From Candidatus Leucobacter sulfamidivorax (GTDB taxonomy: Bacteria; Actinomycetota; Actinomycetes; Actinomycetales; Microbacteriaceae): a stretch of 64,000 nt of DNA. The notes under the pieces are model-generated. The model was not told the origin of the DNA, searched no databases, and saw nothing but the letters and a program-made list of their open reading frames with translations. Both the position numbers and the translations under genes were made by a program. Numbering within the stretch: the first letter of the stretch is position 1; every line of letters starts with the position of its first letter. The DNA lies in the NCBI GenBank assembly GCA_016771945.1, contig QZLF01000001.1, forward strand, positions 496,001 through 560,000, read 5' to 3'. Positions 49,282 through 58,121 of the stretch are shown in pieces.

Positions 49282-50427
49282 GTGTTCAAGGCAAAGGCGG
49301 CGACATCCATCGCGGCGCTGGCATTGGCCGCGCTCGCGCTCACCGGCTGCAGCGACGGGCCGGCAGCGACGGATACGGGCGGTACCGGCGATACCGGCGG
49401 CGAGACCAGCGCGGCGGCGCAGGAGGCGCTCGACCGGGCGTTCGCGGGCGTCGGCTCGGACCTCAGCGATCTGGAGCCCACCACCGTGCCCGAGGGCGTC
49501 AACCTCTACGTCATGTCCTGCGGCGAGCAGATCGCGACCTGCCACAAGCCGGCGGCGGCCGTGGTCGAGGCCGCGGAGGCCGCGGGCTGGACCGGGCAGA
49601 TCGTCGACGGCAAGCTGAACCCGGAGGGCTTCGCCACCGCGATCCGCCAGGCGATCGCGGGCGGCGCCGACGTGCTCGTGCCGATCGGCATCGGCTGCGG
49701 CGCTGCTGCCGCGGCCTTCCAGGAGGCGAAGGACGCCGGTGTCACGATCATCGGCGGCGGCGGCGTCGACGACTGCGATCCGAAGATCTGGGATTCCGAG
49801 CGCCTCTGGCTGCCCGACATGCCCCCGTTCTTCTTCACGATGGGCGGCCTGATGGCCGACTACGCCTTCGGGGCGAACAACGGCGAGGTGAAGGCCGTCG
49901 TGATCAACAGCACCACCAACGTGTGGGGCGCCTGGATCACCGAGAGCTTCGAGGACCAGCTGGATTCGCTCGGCGGCGGTGAGGTGCTCGAGGTCATCGA
50001 CGTCTCCGATCAGGAGACCGCCGACAACTCGTACATCCAGAAGGTGACGAGCGCGCTGCTCGCCAACCCCGACGCCAACGTGCTGATCGTGCCCACGGAC
50101 AGCTACCTCGAGACCGGCCTCGCAGCCGCCATCGACCAGGCGGGCTTCGCGGATCAGCTGACCGTCATCGGCGGCTTCGGCGGCGACGGCGCGATCGACA
50201 TGATCCGCACGGGCCAGCCGGGCATCACCGCCACGGTCGCACTGGCGCCCACCTGGGAGGGCTGGGGCTCGGTCGACACCGCGATCCGGATTCTGAACGG
50301 TCAGGAGCCGGCCTACATCGGCCAGTCGATCCAGGTCATCGACGCCGACAACAACCTCCCGGCTTCGGGTGGGTACGAGGGCTCGATCGACTTCCGCGCG
50401 AAGTTCCTCGCGTCCTGGGGCAAGTAA
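49282..50427 (+). CDS. ABC substrate-binding lipoprotein (RbsB-like)
   Basis: A 381-residue lipoprotein: signal peptide with lipobox ALTGC, a Gly/Thr-rich linker, and a periplasmic-binding-protein type 1 domain (NLYVMSCGEQIATC, AIAGGADVLVPIGIGCG, VTIIGGGGVDDC). It captures ligand for the ATPase and permease that follow. AGGAGG lies seven bases before GTG 49282. The RbsB fold is used for sugars, autoinducer-2 and also aromatic acids, and this copy is under a catabolic-regulon site, so a non-sugar ligand is plausible. Confidence 0.88.
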   Translation: MFKAKAATSIAALALAALALTGCSDGPAATDTGGTGDTGGETSAAAQEALDRAFAGVGSDLSDLEPTTVPEGVNLYVMSCGEQIATCHKPAAAVVEAAEAAGWTGQIVDGKLNPEGFATAIRQAIAGGADVLVPIGIGCGAAAAAFQEAKDAGVTIIGGGGVDDCDPKIWDSERLWLPDMPPFFFTMGGLMADYAFGANNGEVKAVVINSTTNVWGAWITESFEDQLDSLGGGEVLEVIDVSDQETADNSYIQKVTSALLANPDANVLIVPTDSYLETGLAAAIDQAGFADQLTVIGGFGGDGAIDMIRTGQPGITATVALAPTWEGWGSVDTAIRILNGQEPAYIGQSIQVIDADNNLPASGGYEGSIDFRAKFLASWGK

Positions 50428-52027
50428 GTGACCGAGGCCCCGACCAGCACCCCCGAGGCGACGAGCGACGGCTCGTCGCCTCGGGGCGGAGCCCGCTCTG
50501 CGCATCGAGCGGCTGAGCAAGAGCTTCGCGGGCACGCGGGCGCTGAACAACGTCTCGCTCACGGTGCGCCCCGGCACCGTGCATGCGCTGCTCGGCGGCA
50601 ACGGCTCGGGCAAGAGCACGACGATCAAGATCCTCGCGGGCGTCTACTCCGCCGACCAGGGCGAGTTGGAGGTGCTCGGCAGGCGCTTCGATCTGCAGAG
50701 CTACTCGCCGGCGACGGCCCAGGAGGCCGGCCTCAGGTTCGTGCACCAGGATCTCGGCCTGTTCGACGAGCTCTCCATCGAGGAGAACTTCGCCCTCGGC
50801 AGCGGCTATCCCCGTCGCGGCGGCGGGATCGACTGGCGGGGCCTCCGCAGGCACGTCGCGGAGCTGCTGGCCGAGTATGAGCTGGCGATCGATCCGCAGA
50901 TGCCGGTCGGCCGGCTGCGCCCTTCGGACCAGACCATGGTGGCGATCGCGCGCGCCCTGCAGGACCAGAGCGGGGGCAGCCGGCGCGTCCTGGTGCTCGA
51001 CGAGCCCACCGCACGGCTCGCGGCGCACGAGTCCGAACTGCTGCTCGAGCGGGTGCGCCGTCGTGCCGAGCTCGGCCAGACCGTCATCATCGTGAGCCAC
51101 CGTCTGCGCGAGGTGATCGCCGTCGCCGACGATTTCACGGTCTACCGCGACGGCCGCGTCGCCGGCACGATCGAGGGCCGCACGCCCTCGGAGGACGAGC
51201 TGATCGAGGTCATGGCCGGAGGCCTGGTCAAGGCGCTGCGCCCGACCGGGGAGGCCGCCCATGCCGAGCGCGAGCCGGTGTTCTCCGTCTCGGGTCTCAC
51301 CGGCGGGCCCGTCCGCGGCATCGATTTCACGGTGCACCGGGGCGAGATCCTCGGTCTCACCGGCCTCGTCGGATCCGGCCGCTCCAGCGTGCTCAAGATC
51401 CTCTTCGGCGAGCACCGCCCGGCGAGCGGCACCATGGAGTTCGAGGGCGAGCCCTTCGCCCCCCGCGATATCGGCGAGGCGATGGCGGCCGGCGTCGCGC
51501 TCGTCCCCGAGGATCGCGGAGCCGAGGCGGCCTTCCCCGAGCTGTCCGTCTCCGAGAACATCGCCGTCGCGACCTACAAGGAGAACTGGACCGGCGGCGT
51601 CATGCCGCGCGGCAGGGAGCGCCGCACGGCCACGGGGCTGATCGAGTCGTTCGGCGTCAAGGTCGCCGGTCCCGACGCGCTCTTCTCCTCAATGTCGGGC
51701 GGCAACCAGCAGAAGGTGGTGCTCTCGCGGTGGATGCAGCGCGCGCCGAAGCTGCTGCTGCTCGACGAGCCGACGCAGGGCGTGGACGTGATGAGCCGCG
51801 CCGACATCTACGACATCATCCGCCGCGCGGCCGCCGAGGGCTGCACCGTCATCGTGGCCTCGAGCGACCTCAGCGAGATCCACGCGCTCTGCGACCGTGC
51901 GCTGGTGCTGAGCCGGGGCAGGATCTCGGACGAGGTCATCGCCGGCGACCTCGACGTCGATGAGCTCACCAGCCTGGTGCTGCGCGAGAAGACCATTCCA
52001 GATGCGACCACGGAGGCGCAGCAATGA
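50428..52027 (+). CDS. ABC ATPase, two-domain RbsA type, frameshifted near its start
   Basis: A roughly 500-residue tandem ATPase of the ribose class: first domain Walker A GGNGSGKSTT and Walker B VLVLDEPTARL; second domain degenerate Walker A VGSGRSS, signature MSGGNQQK, Walker B LLLLDEPTQGVD. The natural start GTG 50428, directly after the binding-protein stop, gives MTEAPTSTPEA, but the family sequence PALRIERLSKSF begins one frame over, so one extra base lies between about 50450 and 50500 (for example in the CCCCC run). In the body frame the first start codon is GTG 50564, which cuts into the conserved N-terminal strand. Sequence error or recent damage. Confidence 0.8.
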
Positions 52028-53040
52028 CCGATTCCAGTGCCCCCCAGACGAACACCGTGTCGATCGCGGTGCCCCGCCAAGCCCCCTGGCTGAAGCTGCT
52101 CGAGGCCTACGCGCTGCCGCTCCTGACGGTGCTCGTCTTCGTCTTCTTCGCCTTCTTCCCGCTCTCGGCGAAGGCGTTCCCCACGATCAACAACGTGAAC
52201 GTGATCCTGGGCAGTCAGGCGGTGATCGCGCTCATCGCGGTCGCGGCTCTGTTCCCGCTCGTCTGCGGCTACTTCGACTTCTCCCTGGGCGCGACCGCGG
52301 CCATGACGCAGGTGCTGTGCGCCGGGCTCATGGCGCGGGCGGGGCTGCCGCTCTGGCTGGTGGTGATCGTCTGCGTGCTGCTCGGCATCCTCGTCGGCGT
52401 CGTCAACGGCTTCTTCGTCACGAAGCTCGGCATGAGTCCGTTCGTCACCACCCTGGGCATGGCGATGCTGATCACGGGACTGATGATCTGGTACACGGGC
52501 GGTCAGTCGATCGTCAGCGGCATCAACCCGGCCCTGATCCGCTTCGGCTCGTCGCGCCTCGCCGGGATCCCGACCGTGTTCTTCATCACCCTCGCCGTCG
52601 CCGCGATCGCGTGGTACTTCTTCACGCACACGCCCTTCGGCCGCTCGCTCTACGCCGTCGGCTCGAATGCGACGGCGGCGAAGCTCGTCGGGCTTCCCGT
52701 CACGAAGAACGTCTGGTGGAGCTTCATCGTCGCCGGGGCGATCGCGGGTCTCGCCGGAGTCATGCAGCTGGCACGCTCGGGCAGCGGCACCGCCTCCGAC
52801 GGCAACTTCCTGCTGTTCCCGGCGCTCGCCGCCGTGTTCCTGGGCGCGACGGCGATCAGGCCGGGCTTCTTCAACGTCATCGGCACGATCATCGGCGCGG
52901 TCTTCGTGTCGGTCTCGGTCAGCGGTCTGACGCTGTCGGGCGCGAGCGGCTGGGCCTCGAACGTCTTCAACGGCGTCGCCCTGCTGGCGGCGGTCGGGCT
53001 CTCGACCTATCTGGGCCGCCGACAGAGATCGGGAGCCTAG
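52024..53040 (+). CDS. ABC transporter permease (RbsC-like)
   Basis: A 338-residue membrane protein of the ribose/xylose/AI-2 permease family, with about nine hydrophobic segments and the conserved region GRSLYAVGSNATAAKLVGLPV. It forms the channel with the ATPase, with which it overlaps (ATGA). A strong terminator follows. Confidence 0.9.
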   Translation: MTDSSAPQTNTVSIAVPRQAPWLKLLEAYALPLLTVLVFVFFAFFPLSAKAFPTINNVNVILGSQAVIALIAVAALFPLVCGYFDFSLGATAAMTQVLCAGLMARAGLPLWLVVIVCVLLGILVGVVNGFFVTKLGMSPFVTTLGMAMLITGLMIWYTGGQSIVSGINPALIRFGSSRLAGIPTVFFITLAVAAIAWYFFTHTPFGRSLYAVGSNATAAKLVGLPVTKNVWWSFIVAGAIAGLAGVMQLARSGSGTASDGNFLLFPALAAVFLGATAIRPGFFNVIGTIIGAVFVSVSVSGLTLSGASGWASNVFNGVALLAAVGLSTYLGRRQRSGA

Positions 53041-53063
53041 CCGGCCGCGTTCCGCAGTCGTCT

Positions 53064-53100
53064 CGACCGTGCCCGGGTGCTCACCGCCCGGGCACGGTCG
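53064..53100. terminator. Perfect 14-bp stem terminator
   Basis: CGACCGTGCCCGGG, nine-base loop, CCCGGGCACGGTCG, followed by TTTCG. It ends the ribose-type ABC operon. Confidence 0.85.
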
Positions 53101-53229
53101 TTTCGCCTGCCGTCGCACCGGTCTGCGCTCGGGGTTCGGGCGGCGGTCGGACGGCGGCGTCGGACGGCGGTCTGGCGGCGGCAACATAACGGTTCCGTGA
53201 TTCATCGTGCGATTTTCGCGAATCTGCCA

Positions 53230-53270
53230 TATAGTCATGATGAATATGCCCTTTCATGACGGGTATATCC
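53230..53270 (+). promoter_or_regulatory. Promoter and possible operator of BKACE gene
   Basis: TATAGT at 53230-53235 is a likely -10 box. Downstream, AATATGCCC (53243-53251) and GGGTATATC (53261-53269) form an imperfect inverted repeat, and TCATGA occurs twice 19 bp apart. A repressor site over the start of transcription is possible. Regulon spacing is not found here. Confidence 0.35.
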
Positions 53271-53291
53271 TGCGACGAAGGAGGGTCAAGG

Positions 53292-54233
53292 GTGATCTCG
53301 AGCAACAAGGTGATCGTCTCGGCGGCGGTGACGGGTTCTGTGCACATCCCCTCGATGAGCGAGTACCTGCCGGTCACGCCGGAGGAGATCGGCCAGGCCG
53401 CGGTCGAAGCCGCGCAGGCCGGTGCCGCGATCGTCCACCTGCACGCCCGCTACGACGACGGACGCCCGTCGCCCGAGCCCGAGACCTTCGCCCGCTTCCT
53501 TCCCCGCGTCGCGGCCGAGACCGACGCGGTGATCAACATCTCCACCGGCGGCGCGAGCTCCATGACGATCGAGGATCGCCTCGCGGCCGCGACCACCTTC
53601 AGTCCGGAGCTGGCGTCGCTCAACATGGGCACCATGAACTTCGTCTTCGCGGGGATCGCGGATCGCATCACCGAGTACCGCTTCCCCTGGGAGCGGGACT
53701 ACGTGCTGGCGAGCTACAGCCACCCCTTCACCAACACCTTCGACAAGATCGAGTACACGCTGCGCGAGCTCGGCGAGGGGAACGGCACCCGCTTCGAGTT
53801 CGAGTGCTACGACATCGGCCACCTCTACAGCCTCGCCCACTTCGTCGACAGGGGGCTCGTGCAGGCGCCGTTCCTCGTGCAGGGCGTCTTCGGCATCCTG
53901 GGCGGCATCGGCGCCGACATCGAGAACCTCGACTACATGGTGCAGACGGCGGATCGGCTCTTCGGCGACGACTACACCTACTCCGCGTTCGCCGCCGGGC
54001 GCAAGCAGATGGAGTTCACCACCCGCAGCGCCGAGCTGGGAGGCCATTCGCGGGTCGGGCTCGAGGACAACATCTTCATCGGGAAGGGGGAGAAGGCGGT
54101 GTCGAGCGCGCAGCAGGTGGAGAAGATCATCGGCACGCTGCGGGGGCTCGGCAAGGAGATCGCCACTCCGGACGAGGCTCGCGAGATGCTGCACCTCAAG
54201 GGGAGGGCCGCGACGAACATCCCGGCGCCCTGA
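53292..54233 (+). CDS. BKACE family enzyme (DUF849, beta-keto acid cleavage)
   Basis: A 313-residue TIM-barrel protein of the beta-keto acid cleavage enzyme family, which converts a beta-keto acid and acetyl-CoA into an acyl-CoA and acetoacetate. The Zn-binding VHLHAR block is near residue 46; NISTGG follows and LGGIGAD is in the second half. GTG 53292 follows AAGGAGG by seven bases and is preferred to ATG 53256, which lies inside the promoter-proximal repeat. It stands between two transporter operons and has its own promoter; its keto acid is unknown. Confidence 0.88.
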   Translation: MISSNKVIVSAAVTGSVHIPSMSEYLPVTPEEIGQAAVEAAQAGAAIVHLHARYDDGRPSPEPETFARFLPRVAAETDAVINISTGGASSMTIEDRLAAATTFSPELASLNMGTMNFVFAGIADRITEYRFPWERDYVLASYSHPFTNTFDKIEYTLRELGEGNGTRFEFECYDIGHLYSLAHFVDRGLVQAPFLVQGVFGILGGIGADIENLDYMVQTADRLFGDDYTYSAFAAGRKQMEFTTRSAELGGHSRVGLEDNIFIGKGEKAVSSAQQVEKIIGTLRGLGKEIATPDEAREMLHLKGRAATNIPAP

Positions 54234-54282
54234 CCGGACCCCGTCCCGGTCGGCGGGGAGGCCGTCAGGAGCAGGTGAGAGC

Positions 54283-54313
54283 TTGACAGACCCCACCCCC
54301 TTCCGGCTATATT
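54283..54313 (+). promoter_or_regulatory. Sigma-70-type promoter of the branched-chain-type ABC operon
   Basis: TTGACA (54283-54288) and TATATT (54308-54313), or CTATAT one base earlier, with a spacing of 18 to 19 bp. This is the clearest -35/-10 pair in the window, so this operon probably does not need the activator used by its neighbours. Confidence 0.6.
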
Positions 54314-54374
54314 CATCAAGGCGTACGCACACGATTGCATAACCCATCGCTCGCTCAACGAGGAGACAGAGTCC

Positions 54375-55877
54375 ATGCCCGACACGAACCAGTCCGCATC
54401 AGGCGTCCGGCCGTTGCTGCGGGTGTCCAACCTGACCCGTCGTTTCGGGGGTGTGGTCGCGCTTGATGATGTGAGCTTCGACGTGGCCGAGGGGGAACGC
54501 CTGGCGGTGATCGGTCCGAACGGGGCGGGCAAGAGCACCCTGTTGAAGCTGATCGCGGGGCAGGACCGGCCCACGTTCGGGACCGTGTCGCTTGAGGGTG
54601 CGGGGCAGATCAGCGGGTCCAGCCCCCGCCACATCACTCGAACGGGGATCTCGCTGGCCCGGCAGGTGCCGCGCCCGCTGCGCTCGCTCACCGTGTCCGA
54701 GAACGTCGCGGTGGGTATCGCGGCTGCCGGGCATCGCGGGCACGGCCGCGCGCAGCACCGCATCGAGGAGATCCTCGAGTCCACCGGCCTGGCGGGCAAG
54801 GCAGGACGGGCCGCGGGCACCCTCCCGCTGCTGGATTTGAAGCGTCTCGAGGTGGCGCGGGCGCTCGCGAGCGCACCACGGCTGATCCTGCTGGACGAGG
54901 TGAGCGCGGGCCTGAGCGAGAGCGACCTGTTCGAGGTGATCGAGCTCATCCGGGGCATCGGGGAGCAGGGCACGGCGCTGGTGATCGTGGAGCATGTGCA
55001 GGAGGTCGTGAAGCAGCTCGCGCAGCGGGTGATCGTGCTGAACTGGGGGCGCTTGTTCGCGGAGGGCACCCCGGAGTCCGTCGCGGATGACGAGCGGGTG
55101 CGGGAGGTGTACTTCGGGGCGCGGGACGCGGACGCGATCGAGACCGTGCCCCGGGAGCGGCCGGTCCTGCAGCCCGGGCAGGGCCTCGTGCTGCGGGACG
55201 TGGTCGTGAAGCGGGGGCAGCATCTCGCGTTGAACGGGGCGTCGCTCGAGGTGCCGGCGGGGTCGGTGACGGCGGTGCTGGGGCCGAACGGGGCGGGGAA
55301 GACGACCCTGTCGCAGTGCATCAGCGGGCTGCTCCCGGTCGCGGCCGGCGAGCTGGAGTACGACGGGCGGGATATGCGGAAGGTGCCGGCGCATGCGCGG
55401 GCGGCGGCGGGGATCGCGCACTGCCAGGAGGGGCGGAAGCTGTTTGCGGGGCTGACCGTGGAGGAGAACCTGATGCTCGGCGCGTTCGGGAAGCGGCGGA
55501 CCGAGCGGCAGGATCTCGCGGAGCTCGTGCTGGCCGACTTCCCCGTGCTGCATGAGCGGCGGACGCAGGTCGCGACGACGATGTCGGGCGGGCAGCAGCA
55601 GATGCTCGCGATCGCGCGGGCGCTGATGTCCGGGCCGACGTTGCTCGTGTTGGACGAGTTGACTCTTGGCCTGTCGCCGAAGGCGGCGGACGAGATTTAT
55701 GAGGTGCTCGAGCGGATCACCGAGCGGGGCACCAGTCTGCTGCTGCTCGAGCAGAACGCGGAGCGGCCGACGCGGCTCGCAGACCAGGTGTATGTGCTCT
55801 CGCACGGCAAGGTCGTGTTCTCTGGCGCGCCGGGCGATCTCTCCCAGGAAGACCTCGTGGCAGCCTACCTCGGCTGA
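54375..55877 (+). CDS. Fused two-domain ABC ATPase (LivG-LivF type)
   Basis: A 500-residue protein with two complete ATPase domains of the branched-chain amino-acid class: domain 1 Walker A GPNGAGKST, Walker B LILLDEVSAGL; domain 2 Walker A GPNGAGKTT, signature MSGGQQQ, Walker B LLVLDELTLGL. In domain 1 the signature region reads LPLLDLKRLE rather than LSGGQ-like. LivG and LivF are normally separate proteins. The gene uses TTG leucine and GGG/GCG codons more than its neighbours, suggesting separate origin. It works with the binding protein and two permeases that follow. Confidence 0.88.
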   Translation: MPDTNQSASGVRPLLRVSNLTRRFGGVVALDDVSFDVAEGERLAVIGPNGAGKSTLLKLIAGQDRPTFGTVSLEGAGQISGSSPRHITRTGISLARQVPRPLRSLTVSENVAVGIAAAGHRGHGRAQHRIEEILESTGLAGKAGRAAGTLPLLDLKRLEVARALASAPRLILLDEVSAGLSESDLFEVIELIRGIGEQGTALVIVEHVQEVVKQLAQRVIVLNWGRLFAEGTPESVADDERVREVYFGARDADAIETVPRERPVLQPGQGLVLRDVVVKRGQHLALNGASLEVPAGSVTAVLGPNGAGKTTLSQCISGLLPVAAGELEYDGRDMRKVPAHARAAAGIAHCQEGRKLFAGLTVEENLMLGAFGKRRTERQDLAELVLADFPVLHERRTQVATTMSGGQQQMLAIARALMSGPTLLVLDELTLGLSPKAADEIYEVLERITERGTSLLLLEQNAERPTRLADQVYVLSHGKVVFSGAPGDLSQEDLVAAYLG

Positions 55878-55954
55878 CACGATCCGGTGCCACGCACCGA
55901 CCCCGAAATCCAGAATCCATATATACGGACAGATCAACGGAAGAAAGGTTCACC

Positions 55955-57181
55955 ATGTTGAAGAGAACGATGATGACGGCCGTCGCAGGCGTCGCGGCGC
56001 TCGCGCTCGCGGCCTGCTCGGGCGGCGGAGGCGGCGACACGGGCGGCGATGGCGGATCCGCCTCCGGCGACGTGATCAAGATCGGCGCGGCGCTGCCGAT
56101 GACCGGCGGGCTCGCCTCGTTCGGCCCGATGATCGAGTCCGGCTACCAGCAGCTCGTCGACGACGTCAACGCAGACGGCGGCATCGAGATCGACGGCACC
56201 AGCCACCAGGTGGAGCTGATCGTGCGCGACAGCGAGTCCGACTCGACCAAGGTCGCCGAGGCCTCGCGCTCGCTGGTGCTCGACGACGGCGTCGTGGGCC
56301 TGCTCGGCTCGGTGACGCCGCCGCTGGCGGTGCCCGCCTCGACCGTGGCCGAGGCCGAACAGGTTCCCTTCGTCGGCACGCTCACGCCGGTGCAGTCGTG
56401 GCTCGCGGGCAACCCCGAGGGCTGGAGCTACGCCTGGAACTTCTTCTTCGACGAGGACGACATGACCGCCCTGCAGTACAAGGTGGCCGACCTCACCGAG
56501 ACGAACAAGAAGGTGGCGCTGTTCACCGACAACGCCGAGGACGGCACCGTCATGGGCGCGCTCTGGGAGGAGAAGGCCTCCGAGTTCGGCTACGAGGTCG
56601 TGCAGCGGGCGATCTTCCCCGTCGGCACCACCGACTACACGCAGTACATCAACGAGCTGAAGTCCTCCGACGCCGACGTGCTCATCGCGCAGATGATCCC
56701 GCCGGATGCGATGGCGCTGTGGAAGCAGCTGAAGGCCGCCGACGTCGACCTGCAGCTCGCCTTCGCCGAGAAGGCTGCCAGCACCAGCGCCTGGCCCGCC
56801 GAGCTCGGCGAGATCGCCGAGGGCACCATGATCACCGACTGGTACATGGAGGGCGACCCCAAGGGAGCCGAGCTGCTCGAGCAGTTCGCCGCCCAGGTGG
56901 GCGTGAACCCCGAGGCCGGCGCGGCCGTGCTCGCCTACTCGGCGGCGAAGGTGCTCACCGACGCCATCGCGCGCGCCGGATCCCTCGATCCCAGCGTGAT
57001 CAACGAGGAGATCGCGAACACCTCGGGCATGTACCCCTCGGGCTACGAGATCGAGTTTGGCGACGACCACGCCTCCCGCATCGAGCCCGTCTCGTCGCAG
57101 TGGGTCGGCCCGGACACCAAGCAGATCTTCCCGCAGGTCGAGGGCATCTCGCTGGTGGTTCCGATCGCCGGGCTGCAGTAG
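55955..57181 (+). CDS. ABC substrate-binding lipoprotein (LivJ-like, family 6)
   Basis: A 408-residue extracytoplasmic binding protein of the branched-chain amino-acid/urea/aromatic-acid class: lipoprotein signal peptide with lipobox LAAC, Gly/Asp-rich linker, then VIKIGAALPMTGGLASFGPMI, the typical opening of the mature domain. GAAAGG is eight bases before ATG 55955. This family also binds aromatic acids (protocatechuate, benzoate derivatives), which would fit this region. Confidence 0.92.
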   Translation: MLKRTMMTAVAGVAALALAACSGGGGGDTGGDGGSASGDVIKIGAALPMTGGLASFGPMIESGYQQLVDDVNADGGIEIDGTSHQVELIVRDSESDSTKVAEASRSLVLDDGVVGLLGSVTPPLAVPASTVAEAEQVPFVGTLTPVQSWLAGNPEGWSYAWNFFFDEDDMTALQYKVADLTETNKKVALFTDNAEDGTVMGALWEEKASEFGYEVVQRAIFPVGTTDYTQYINELKSSDADVLIAQMIPPDAMALWKQLKAADVDLQLAFAEKAASTSAWPAELGEIAEGTMITDWYMEGDPKGAELLEQFAAQVGVNPEAGAAVLAYSAAKVLTDAIARAGSLDPSVINEEIANTSGMYPSGYEIEFGDDHASRIEPVSSQWVGPDTKQIFPQVEGISLVVPIAGLQ

Positions 57182-57209
57182 CACCCGGCCGCGGTAAGAG
57201 GAGAGTGTG

Positions 57210-58121
57210 ATGGTCGATGCCGGAGTGATCCTGTCGGGACTGCTGACGGGTACCCTGTACGCGCTGATCGGGCTGGGCCTGACCCTGCTATCCGGGGTCA
57301 TGCGCCTGGTCAACCTCGCGCACGGCGAGCTCATGATGGTCGGGGCGTACCTCGCCTCGGTCGTGCTGGGACTCTTCGGCGTCGACCCTCTCCTGACCCT
57401 CGTGATCGTGGTGCCCGTGGTGATGCTCGTGGGCTACCCGCTGCAGCGCCACGTGTTCACCCGGCTGCTGCGCCGGAACGAGGAAGCGCCCATGGTCGCG
57501 ACCTTCGGCCTGTCGCAGCTGGTCATCGCGATCCTCGTGATCCTGTTCGGCGGGAACGTGCGCTCCCTGTCGGCCCCGTACGCGACCCAGGGCCTGGAGC
57601 TGCTGGGCACCACGGTGCGGGTCTCGTCGATCATCACCGCGGTGATCTCCGTCGTGCTCGTGGTCGCGACGTACCTGGTCGTGCAGCGCACCCAGTGGGG
57701 CGCCGCGCTCCGGGCGTCCGCGGTCGACCCGCAGACCGCGTCCACGATGGGCATCAACGTGGAGCGCGTGTACGCGCTGACGTTCGCGGTCTCGGCGGCG
57801 TTCGCCGCGATCGCGGGCATCCTCGTGGGCATCGGCTTCGCGTACTCGCCCACCTCGGGCGCGAAGTACATGCTGATCGGCTTCACCGTGGTCGTGCTCG
57901 GCGGCTTCGGCAGCGTCTTGGGCACCCTGTGGGCGGGCCTGGGCATCGGCGTGATCGAAGCGGTCGGCGCGGCGGTGTTCGGCACCGAGTTCCGCGAGCT
58001 CGTGATCTACGCCACCTTCATCCTGATCCTGATCGTCGTGCCGATCGTGGTGCGCATCGTCAAGCGCTCCCGCGAGGCGAAGGCCCAGCGGCGCATCCAG
58101 TACGAGAGGAGCGCCGCGTGA
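57210..58121 (+). CDS. ABC transporter permease (LivH type)
   Basis: A 303-residue inner-membrane permease with about eight hydrophobic segments and the LivH signature region NLAHGELMMVGAYLA. ATG 57210 is preferred to GTG 57207 because GAGGAG is then six bases upstream. The stop overlaps the LivM start (GTGA). Confidence 0.92.
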   Translation: MVDAGVILSGLLTGTLYALIGLGLTLLSGVMRLVNLAHGELMMVGAYLASVVLGLFGVDPLLTLVIVVPVVMLVGYPLQRHVFTRLLRRNEEAPMVATFGLSQLVIAILVILFGGNVRSLSAPYATQGLELLGTTVRVSSIITAVISVVLVVATYLVVQRTQWGAALRASAVDPQTASTMGINVERVYALTFAVSAAFAAIAGILVGIGFAYSPTSGAKYMLIGFTVVVLGGFGSVLGTLWAGLGIGVIEAVGAAVFGTEFRELVIYATFILILIVVPIVVRIVKRSREAKAQRRIQYERSAA

